DNA from: Oligoflexia bacterium
Lineage (GTDB): Bacteria > Bdellovibrionota > JAFGOL01
DNA length: 6,436 nt
NCBI GenBank assembly: GCA_016926495.1
Contig: JAFGOL010000140.1
Coordinates: 1 to 6,436, forward strand
Direction: 5' to 3'
Each line of letters opens with the position of its first letter. The first letter of the stretch is position 1. Position numbers and translations under genes: made by a program. Positions 1-5,518 of this stretch are shown in pieces. A model generated the notes under the pieces. It had not been told where the DNA came from, did no database searches, and saw only the letters and a list, made by a program, of their open reading frames with translations.

Positions 1-44
1 AACAAGATGCAGGACTGGTTATTATTGGATTTGGGTATAAGGTT

Positions 45-1805
45 TTAATCCCTGAACCTTTCGTGGTTCCTTGCAAGGTTTAACAAAAAGTACATAAGGT
101 GAAGGTGCTTTATATATTCGGAGTTCCTTTCGTTTTCCTTCAGGGGATTAAAAAGGTTTTCGAATTTCCAGTGTATTAAAAAGCTTCTCAATGACCATTG
201 CAGGGAGCTTATCTCAAGCGTAAACGGCAAATATATGCCTCGTCCTCCCTGCGCGTGCCTGTCGAGGTTATAGTCCCAGAAGTCGCCGTGCGTCCTGTAA
301 ACGTCGGTCTGTTTTTCGTACTCGTACAGATGGTACCTGTATATTTTGTCGAGATGGTTTTTGGTTTTATTAAAAAGTTCTTCCTCTTTGGGCGGGAGTT
401 TTTTACCGCTGGCATACGGTATCCATATCCTTGATCTATTCACAAATCCGCTGTGTATGTCCATCGTTATTTTAAAGTCCGAGGGGAATACGTATTTATC
501 CAGAAAATCTATAGTGACCTTGTTCTCGGGCTGCAGGCTTTCACCCATGTACCACGGAAGCATCGGTGATATTTCCTGTCCGCCAAGCATAAATGACGAG
601 TTTCCGGACGATACGGGCGAATTACGCATAAGGTCAATGTTGTTCCCGTTTGTGCGCGTGTTTTCTATTCTGCCGACCGGGTTGACGATCGGTATTCCGC
701 AAAGGTTGATATGCCTGACGAGTTCCCTCAATCCTTCGTCCCACTCCATTGCGTTAAGGAAGTGATTAATGAAGTTTATAAGCACGCTCGAACCTATCCA
801 TTCCACGCCGTGAAAGCACGCGAACAACGCTACTGTGGGGAGCTCCTTTTGGGGCTTGTGCGAAATAAAAAACGCGTGCACCGGGGTTTTATAGTTTTTG
901 TGGTAAATAAAATCCAGCGGCTCCAGCAGGAATTTGTGCGGGAACTTTTCCTCAAGCTCCCTCAGTCTTTCTGTTTCAGGGGCTTCCTTTAACGTGGTAT
1001 ATATTGTTTTGATATCGTCGTTATTTTTCCATGCGGTAAAATCCCTGATCATCTCCGCGATATAAGCCGGTTCCTCTGTGGTAATATCGTGCCCGCACTG
1101 CGGCAATGTTATGTGGGTGGAATTTTCAAGGGCGTTGCTTATGATTTCGGAATTTTCGGGAGGTACAAGCGTGTCTTCCTCGCCGGATATTACCAGGCAG
1201 GGGATTTTTATTTTTTTGATCTTTGAAGGTGAAAGGGCAAACAGGGCGGCGATAAGCTGCTTGAAAAAATTCCTTTTATGTATTTTCTGTTTTTGCCATA
1301 TTCCGTCCCACACGTTTATTATCCCGGGATTCTGCTTAAGGTATCTTTTGCTTACAAGGTATTTGCCTATAAGTTTGTGCGGCTTTTTGGGCATAAACGG
1401 CAGGATATGCAGGTAGAGGATTTTCAGCAGGGGTATGGTCCTTATTCGTTTGACCGTGTATTGCCTCACGCTTGAAGATCCCAGTATAAGCATGCTTACA
1501 AGGTCAGGGTAATAGTACGCGAGGCTGAATGCAGTCATGCCTCCAAGCGACAGACCGAAAACGTAATATGGCGGAGGGCCTATCTCTTCGCGAAGGCTTT
1601 TTATCTTTTCGGCAAACGCCCTTGCCGTCCTTTTTATTGTAAGAGGCGATTTCTCACCAAAATCATCCATGGCAGGCAGGTTGATCATTACGACCCTGAA
1701 ATATTTCGCGAGCTCCTGTTCAAAGTCCAGCCAGTAGTCGTAGCTTCTGCCAAGACCTCTCAGGATAATAATGGCAGGTCCGTTACCTGTAATTTTATGC
1801 TTCAT
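45..1805 (-). CDS. Two-domain protein: alpha/beta hydrolase fused to M14-type zinc carboxypeptidase-like domain
   Basis: 586 residues with no signal peptide or membrane segment, so probably cytoplasmic. Residues 1-260 read as an alpha/beta hydrolase: nucleophile elbow GLSLGG with Ser86, acid Asp211 in SGEEDTLVPP, and His239 in CGHD, with a cap-like insert around 113-195. The usual oxyanion-side HG is RG here (ILRGLG, 15-20). Residues 290-586 read as an M14 metallopeptidase: HxxE zinc ligands His332 and Glu335 (FHGVEW), Arg384, a DLMRN motif (391-395), third zinc ligand His451 (DIHSG) and catalytic Glu531 (FTLEIS). Both catalytic sets are present, so both halves may be active. At the position of carboxypeptidase A Asn144 there is Met393, so substrate carboxylate binding may differ. 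The start lies inside the end of pyrC (ATGAAGCATAA overlap, 11 nt) with no clear Shine-Dalgarno site, suggesting translational coupling. The domain assignments are motif-based and fairly secure. The substrate is unknown, and the link to pyrimidine synthesis is only positional. Confidence 0.85.
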   Translation of the reverse strand: MKHKITGNGPAIIILRGLGRSYDYWLDFEQELAKYFRVVMINLPAMDDFGEKSPLTIKRTARAFAEKIKSLREEIGPPPYYVFGLSLGGMTAFSLAYYYPDLVSMLILGSSSVRQYTVKRIRTIPLLKILYLHILPFMPKKPHKLIGKYLVSKRYLKQNPGIINVWDGIWQKQKIHKRNFFKQLIAALFALSPSKIKKIKIPCLVISGEEDTLVPPENSEIISNALENSTHITLPQCGHDITTEEPAYIAEMIRDFTAWKNNDDIKTIYTTLKEAPETERLRELEEKFPHKFLLEPLDFIYHKNYKTPVHAFFISHKPQKELPTVALFACFHGVEWIGSSVLINFINHFLNAMEWDEGLRELVRHINLCGIPIVNPVGRIENTRTNGNNIDLMRNSPVSSGNSSFMLGGQEISPMLPWYMGESLQPENKVTIDFLDKYVFPSDFKITMDIHSGFVNRSRIWIPYASGKKLPPKEEELFNKTKNHLDKIYRYHLYEYEKQTDVYRTHGDFWDYNLDRHAQGGRGIYLPFTLEISSLQWSLRSFLIHWKFENLFNPLKENERNSEYIKHLHLMYFLLNLARNHERFRD

Positions 1806-3075
1806 AAACTATACGGCCGCTGCAAACAGTGTATAATACTTTTCCCTTTAGTGTTTTTCCTATAAAGGGGCTGTTCTTGCTTTTGGAGACTATCGCGTCC
1901 TCTGTATAAGTCCATTCCCTGTCCTGATCAAAAATCACAATGTCCGCGCATGTTCCTTTTTCCAGGCTGCCGCCCTGGATGCCGAGTATCTTTGCGGGAT
2001 TTGCGGACATAAGCTTTATCAGTTCGGGCATTTTAACGTGCTTTTTCCTGACAAGCTCAAGGCACAGGGGCAGGGCTGTTTCAAAGCCTATCATTCCGGA
2101 TTTTGCCAGTTGAAACTCAATGTCTTTTTTTTCTATACTGTGCGGGGCGTGATCCGTTGCTATTACGTCTATTATGCCTTTTTTAAGTCCCTGTATAAGG
2201 GCCTCGATATCTTCGTCGGTCCTTAGCGGAGGGTTCACCTTGGTACTGGGGTTGTATCCGGCGACGGCTTCCTCGGTAAGAAAAAGATGATGGGGTGTTA
2301 CTTCGGCTGTAACCGGAATGCCGTCTTGTTTCGCGTCGCGTATAAAACGCACACTGCCTTTTGATGATACGTGCGCGATATGCGTCCTGCACCCGGTGTG
2401 GTGGCATAGGGCTACGTCTCTTGCTACCATGATATCCTCGCTGACTGCCGGAATGCCCCTGAGTCCCAGTTTCATGGAATAATAACCGTCGTTCATTACT
2501 CCCTGTCCCTTCAGGTTCATGTCCTCGCAGTGATCTATGACCGGAAGCCCGAACTGCTTGCAGTAGTCCATGGCCTTCCTCATAACGTAAGAATCCATTA
2601 CGCAGTTTCCGTCGTCTGATACCGCTATAATTCCCGCGTTGTGCATCTCGCCAATCTCGGCAAGTTCCTTTCCGTCTATATTTACGGTTATCGCGCCTAT
2701 GGGATATACCTTGATCACACCTTCCTCTTTTGCCTTTGTTTTAATAAAAGACGTGACATAAGGGTTGTCATTAACGGGGTTGGTATTCGGCATCGCGGCT
2801 ATTGACGTGAATCCGCCCGAAGCAGCGGACCTTGTGCCTGTGGCAATGGTTTCCGCGCCCTCGTGCCCGGGCTCCCTTAAATGCGTATGCATGTCAACAA
2901 GTCCCGGAGCGACAACCATGGATGACGCGTCAATTACCCTGTCAAATCCCGCAGAAGGGACTGAACCGGGTTTTTCAATGGAACTGATAATATCGTTTTC
3001 TATAATGACGTCCTTTTTTTCATTGATGTTCTGTACGGGGCATACAACGGTACCGTTCGCGACCAGTATTCTCAT
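1795..3075 (-). CDS. pyrC: Dihydroorotase, class I (multifunctional-complex type)
   Basis: 426 residues, normal for class I dihydroorotase. It cyclises N-carbamoyl-aspartate to dihydroorotate, step three of de novo UMP synthesis, in the cytoplasm. The amidohydrolase signature DMHTHLREPG (61-70) supplies zinc ligands His63 and His65 and substrate-binding Arg67. Asp154 in VSDDG is the bridging Asp used by class I enzymes in place of a carboxylated lysine. His182 (DHCED) and His235 (HIAHVSS) complete the metal site, Asn281 lies in KVNPPLR, and the catalytic base Asp308 is in ATDHAPH. The catalytic set is complete, so this is an active enzyme and not the inactive PyrC' homologue found in some ATCase complexes. 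The start codon is inside the pyrB stop (ATGA, 3072-3075), with a GAGGAGG site just upstream lying within the last pyrB codons. This supports coupled translation with pyrB. Confidence 0.97.
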   Translation of the reverse strand: MRILVANGTVVCPVQNINEKKDVIIENDIISSIEKPGSVPSAGFDRVIDASSMVVAPGLVDMHTHLREPGHEGAETIATGTRSAASGGFTSIAAMPNTNPVNDNPYVTSFIKTKAKEEGVIKVYPIGAITVNIDGKELAEIGEMHNAGIIAVSDDGNCVMDSYVMRKAMDYCKQFGLPVIDHCEDMNLKGQGVMNDGYYSMKLGLRGIPAVSEDIMVARDVALCHHTGCRTHIAHVSSKGSVRFIRDAKQDGIPVTAEVTPHHLFLTEEAVAGYNPSTKVNPPLRTDEDIEALIQGLKKGIIDVIATDHAPHSIEKKDIEFQLAKSGMIGFETALPLCLELVRKKHVKMPELIKLMSANPAKILGIQGGSLEKGTCADIVIFDQDREWTYTEDAIVSKSKNSPFIGKTLKGKVLYTVCSGRIVYEA

Positions 3076-4016
3076 ATAACCTCCTCGATGCTTTTACCGT
3101 TGCATACCTTGTGAAGAAGGGACATCCTTATCGCAACACCGTTTGTTACCTGCGGAAGTATCACCGAGCGTTCGGAATCGGCTACTGACTGTGATATTTC
3201 AACTCCCCTGTTCATTGGCCCCGGATGCATTATAAGGACATCGGGTTTCATCAGCGGTTTTGATTTGTCTTTGAGCCCCCAGAACCTCGAGTATTCCCTG
3301 AGGGAGGGGAACTGGTTGTTTATGCTGCCTCTTTCAGCCTGTATTCTCAGCATCATTACAACATCGTAATTGGGCAGGGCCTTATCAAGCTCCGTGTATA
3401 CTTTTACGCCCAGTTTGTTTATTTCCGGCGGCAGCATTGTGGCAGGGCCGCACACGGCTACGTCGGCACCCATCGTTTTCAGCGAGTATATGTTGGAACG
3501 CGCAACCCTGGAGTGGGCAATGTCACCGACTATCAGGACTTTCTGTTTTTCGATATGCGGTTTATGTTCGAGTATTGTCATAAGGTCAAGCAGGGCCTGC
3601 GAGGGATGTTCGTGAAAACCGTCGCCGGCATTGATTATCGGAATATTCTGTATTTTTGACAGCAGGTACGGTGTGCCTGAGTTTGAATGTCTTATTACAA
3701 AAACATCGGGCTGCATGGCCTCAAGGTTTTTTGCCGTATCAATAAGCGTTTCACCCTTGGTGGCAGAGCTTTTAATGGAGGAAAAATCTATGGTCGAAGC
3801 TCCCAGCCGTTTGGCGGCTATTTCAAAAGAGCTTCTTGTCCTTGTGGATGGTTCAAAGAACATCAGTACCACTATTTTGCCTTCAAGGGTCGCGATCCTG
3901 TCATGCCCCTTGTTTATAAGGTCTTTAAACTTTTTCGCAGTTTCAATGATGTCCAGAAGTTCTTCTTTGCTGAGGTTTTCGGTTCCCAAGAGGTGTTTTT
4001 GCTGGAATTTTTTCAT
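3072..4016 (-). CDS. pyrB: Aspartate carbamoyltransferase catalytic chain
   Basis: Transfers the carbamoyl group of carbamoyl phosphate to aspartate, the committed step of pyrimidine synthesis. From the start chosen here it has 314 residues, close to the usual 300-310. Visible motifs: the carbamoyl-phosphate loop FEPSTRTR (54-61), the 80s-loop Ser84 and Lys87 (SSATKGE) that acts across the trimer interface, HPSQ (137-140), HSRVARS with Arg170, the aspartate-binding loop LRIQAERG (Arg224, Gln226), and HPGPMNRGVE (264-273). A longer reading from 4046 adds ten residues, but that ATG has no ribosome site. The ATG at 4016 has GGGAGG eight bases upstream, so I choose 4016. No pyrI regulatory-chain gene is present in the window. 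The TGA stop overlaps the pyrC start, and the likely promoter is at 4175-4202. Confidence 0.96.
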   Translation of the reverse strand: MKKFQQKHLLGTENLSKEELLDIIETAKKFKDLINKGHDRIATLEGKIVVLMFFEPSTRTRSSFEIAAKRLGASTIDFSSIKSSATKGETLIDTAKNLEAMQPDVFVIRHSNSGTPYLLSKIQNIPIINAGDGFHEHPSQALLDLMTILEHKPHIEKQKVLIVGDIAHSRVARSNIYSLKTMGADVAVCGPATMLPPEINKLGVKVYTELDKALPNYDVVMMLRIQAERGSINNQFPSLREYSRFWGLKDKSKPLMKPDVLIMHPGPMNRGVEISQSVADSERSVILPQVTNGVAIRMSLLHKVCNGKSIEEVI

Positions 4017-4024
4017 ATAGCCTG

Positions 4025-4030
4025 CCTCCC
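4025..4030 (-). promoter_or_regulatory. Ribosome binding site deciding the pyrB start
   Basis: The minus strand reads GGGAGG, then eight bases, then the ATG at 4016. The alternative ATG at 4046 is preceded by AATCAAAATAG, with no Shine-Dalgarno match. The site overlaps a GC-rich palindromic stretch (CGGGCCCGGG), so local pairing could limit its access; that last point is only a guess. Confidence 0.7.
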
Positions 4031-4153
4031 GGGCCCGTTTTACCATCTATTTTGATTCATAACAGCAAATTTGTAAATAGCTGGAGCGTTTAATTTAGTT
4101 TTACCGCGTTGGCAGGAATTTCCGACAAAAAGGCGTCTTTTTGGCCGTGTAAT

Positions 4154-4182
4154 TTGTAAAAAAATCGCTACACAATTATATG
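4154..4182 (+). promoter_or_regulatory. Candidate brnTA promoter overlapping the pyrB promoter
   Basis: The plus strand carries TTGTAA (4154-4159), a 17-base spacer and TATATG (4177-4182), each four or five matches out of six. The -10 shares bases with the pyrB -10 on the other strand. A competing weak candidate is TTGAAA (4221-4226), 16 bases, TAAAGT (4243-4248). Both are weak in AT-rich DNA, so the choice is uncertain. Confidence 0.25.
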
Positions 4183-4202
4183 ATTAAGTTACTAAATGTC
4201 AG
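4175..4202 (-). promoter_or_regulatory. Sigma70-like promoter of the pyrB-pyrC-hydrolase operon
   Basis: On the minus strand CTGACA (4202-4197, five of six matches to TTGACA) is followed by a 16-base spacer and a perfect TATAAT (4180-4175). The expected transcription start is near 4168, which gives a leader of about 150 nt before pyrB. I see no PyrR-type binding loop and no intrinsic terminator with a trailing U tract in the leader. It holds only a weak seven-pair hairpin (4126-4143, CAAAAAG/CTTTTTG). Any pyrimidine control of this operon is therefore not evident from known attenuator designs. Confidence 0.65.
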
Positions 4203-4285
4203 TCAATCCTGTTACGGGTGTTGAAAACATGCCGAAATATGATAAAGTTGTGTTTGTAATGTATAGGGAGTAAAACCGTATAAAA

Positions 4286-4573
4286 ATGATTTTTGAATGG
4301 GATCCCGGTAAAAATAAAGCCAATATAAAGAAACATGGTGTATCATTTGAAATGGCGGCTCTTGTTTTTAAAGATAAATATGCGCTGTCTTTATTTGATA
4401 AAACACATTCAGAAAAAGAAGAGAGATGGATTACTATGGGTATGATCCCTGACTGCAATATACTGGTAGTAATTCATTTATACAGAATTAAAAGCCATGA
4501 TGAGGTATTCAGAATAATTTCCGCACGAAAGGCAACGAAAAAAGAAGCTGAACAATATTATTCTGAAATATAG
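4286..4573 (+). CDS. brnT: BrnT-family type II toxin (DUF497)
   Basis: 95 residues, the usual size for BrnT. The family is a RelE-like fold ribonuclease that inhibits translation and is neutralised by the partner encoded just downstream. Family features are visible in order: FEWDPGKNKANIKKHGVSF at the N-terminus (WD 5-6, Asn13, KHG 16-18, Phe21), His41 in THSEKEERW with Glu46-Arg47, the hydrophobic strand ILVVIHLYR, and the C-terminal RIISARKATKKEAEQYY (Arg76, Arg81, Glu87, Tyr91). Toxin-first gene order is typical of brnTA. A GGGAG site lies about 15 bases upstream, rather far, so initiation may be weak. The gene is clearly more AT-rich than the pyr genes, which fits horizontal acquisition. 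RNase activity is inferred from the family. Confidence 0.92.
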   Translation: MIFEWDPGKNKANIKKHGVSFEMAALVFKDKYALSLFDKTHSEKEERWITMGMIPDCNILVVIHLYRIKSHDEVFRIISARKATKKEAEQYYSEI

Positions 4574-4584
4574 GGGGAGTTCTT

Positions 4585-4815
4585 ATGAAAAAAGAATATG
4601 ATTTTTCCAACGCCGTTAAAGGCAAATTTTATAAGCCGAATGCTGAATTTGCAATCCCCGTATATTTAGAGAAAAAACTGGCAAAGTTTTTTATGAAAGC
4701 CGCCGAACAAAATAAAACGGATGTATCCGGTCTGGTTAATTCTATCCTGTTAAAAGAAATGGAGATCCACAACAGCTTGTTCGGCGTAAAGGGAACGTCT
4801 GTATCAAAAAAGTAG
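4585..4815 (+). CDS. Ribbon-helix-helix antitoxin partner of BrnT (BrnA-like)
   Basis: 76 residues, starting 11 bases after the brnT stop with a strong GGGGGAG site five bases before the ATG; the toxin stop TAG touches that site. The N-terminal motif YDFSNAVKGKFYKP (5-18) is one I associate with small antitoxin-type proteins beside BrnT toxins. Residues 20-61 fit a ribbon-helix-helix: strand AEFAIPVYL, helix A 29-43, a turn at NKTD, then helix B to about 61. In type II modules this kind of protein dimerises on DNA, represses its own operon and binds the toxin. The better ribosome site compared with brnT would favour antitoxin excess. It may belong to a CopG-like subgroup and not canonical BrnA, so I give no symbol. 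Confidence 0.82.
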   Translation: MKKEYDFSNAVKGKFYKPNAEFAIPVYLEKKLAKFFMKAAEQNKTDVSGLVNSILLKEMEIHNSLFGVKGTSVSKK

Positions 4816-4819
4816 AACC

Positions 4820-4927
4820 ATGCGCAAATTTTTATACTCTCAATATCCGTTGTATTTGATAGTTGATCCCGCCGGGTTTATCAAGTACAGGGACAGGAAA
4901 GATAAAGGCAGTCCGGCAACAATATAA
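4820..4927 (+). pseudogene. Possible redoxin-like remnant (35-codon ORF)
   Basis: An ATG five bases after the brnA-like stop opens a 35-residue frame containing YPLYLIVDPAGFIKYR. This matches the shape of the late strand-turn-strand of thioredoxin/TlpA/AhpC-type proteins (P-x-x-[FY]-L-I-D-x-x-G-x-I-x-[FY]). There is no CxxC segment, no ribosome site and no continuation, so at best it is a fragment. It could equally be a chance ORF. Confidence 0.2.
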
Positions 4928-4946
4928 GAAACTGCAAATTGTCGCC

Positions 4947-5326
4947 CTATAGTCTTTTTGACAGATAAGTTATCCCGTACTTTTTGCAGAATTTACCGGT
5001 ATCAGCTTTTTTATTCCAGGCAACTAAAAAAGCATCAACGTCCCGGGACGTTATATCCAGTCCGTGTTCCGCACAACATAAGGTTTTATATTTTAAAGAT
5101 TGATACGCGCCCGGAAGTGGATCGGTTGTTTCTATTTCAACAACCGCCTTTTTAGCATTCGTGCGTGCGAAAAATACATCCCTGCATTTATAAAATTTGT
5201 TCGTTGAACGTTACCGTTTTCTTTATGACCCAGCGAGACAAGTTTCAGATTATTTAGTTCATCTATCTCCGGTGGAATAAAATTTCACGGTACATTGTAT
5301 AACTCAGACATTTTCCAGATTCTCAT
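4947..5326 (-). pseudogene. Decayed gene of an unnamed family (one nonsense codon, one frameshift)
   Basis: Reading the minus strand from ATG 5326 (preceded by AGGTAGG) gives MRIWKMSELYNVP, then TGA at 5287-5285. The same frame continues with NFIPPEIDELNNLKLVSLG and HKENGNVQRTN. Near 5190-5205 the coding signal moves to another frame, which is open from 5210 to the TAG at 4947 and carries RDVFFARTNAKKAVVEIE, TTDPLPGAYQSLKYKTL, CCAEHGLD, DVDAFLVAW and FCKKYGIT. That half has no usable start codon of its own. The two halves join naturally into one product of about 125 residues. The hydrophobic strands, the Pro-Gly-Ala-Tyr-Gln helix start and the balanced composition look like real protein. The arrangement (RDVFFA, AVVEIE, then a helix with Gln and Lys) recalls a PD-(D/E)XK nuclease-like core, but the lysine of ExK is Glu, so I do not assign a function. 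TGA may be a mutated CGA arginine codon. A promoter lies at 5392-5420. Confidence 0.6.
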
Positions 5327-5391
5327 AGATTTCCTACCTGTTTTTGTTGCCGTATACCGCTGCTTGTGCCGGAAGACTTAATGCTTATTTT

Positions 5392-5420
5392 GGTATAAAC
5401 AAGCGTTATTCATTTGTCAA
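5392..5420 (-). promoter_or_regulatory. Promoter for the decayed minus-strand gene
   Basis: On the minus strand a perfect TTGACA (5420-5415) is followed by a 17-base spacer and TATACC (5397-5392, four of six). Transcription should start near 5385, about 60 nt before the ATG at 5326. It lies just downstream of the lipoprotein terminator, the position expected for an independent transcription unit. Confidence 0.5.
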
Positions 5421-5450
5421 GTTAATTAGTTTTTCAAGGTGTAAGGCCGC

Positions 5451-5486
5451 AAAAAAAAGCCCGTACTTTAAAAAGTACGGGCTTTT
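5451..5486 (-). terminator. Rho-independent terminator of the lipoprotein gene
   Basis: Arms 5459-5468 (GCCCGTACTT) and 5473-5482 (AAGTACGGGC) pair perfectly around a four-base loop; flanking A/T runs extend the stem. On the minus strand the hairpin is followed by eight Ts (5458-5451). It lies about 35 bases after the stop at 5519. On the plus strand only four Ts follow, so it may act weakly in that direction too. Confidence 0.9.
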
Positions 5487-5518
5487 AAAAACTTTAATTA
5501 TATGGATTATGATCTTAA

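Noticed and set aside
3..83. Plus-strand open frame entering from the left edge (hydrophobic, ending PEPFVVPCKV then TAA)
   Set aside because: Only 26 codons, cut by the window edge, and nearly half overlaps the antisense of the hydrolase gene end. It could be the tail of a convergent gene, but nothing here can prove it.
346..1475. Several plus-strand open frames of 65-139 codons across the hydrolase gene
   Set aside because: They lie antisense to a gene with clear catalytic motifs on the minus strand, have no ribosome sites and show no domain-like sequence.
2183..2407. Minus-strand open frame of 74 codons within pyrC, rich in Arg and Ser
   Set aside because: Out-of-frame reading of pyrC with composition typical of a shadow frame; pyrC motifs run straight through it.
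4126..4143. Hairpin CAAAAAG-GCGT-CTTTTTG as a transcription terminator in the pyr leader
   Set aside because: Only seven pairs, five of them A-T, with the T run inside the stem and not after it. It is not a credible terminator by itself.
4192..4458. Minus-strand open frame of 88 codons opposite brnT
   Set aside because: It is the antisense of a clear BrnT gene and runs across the pyrB promoter.
4958..5155. Plus-strand open frame of 65 codons
   Set aside because: Antisense to the decayed minus-strand gene, whose frame looks far more protein-like; no ribosome site and no recognisable motif.
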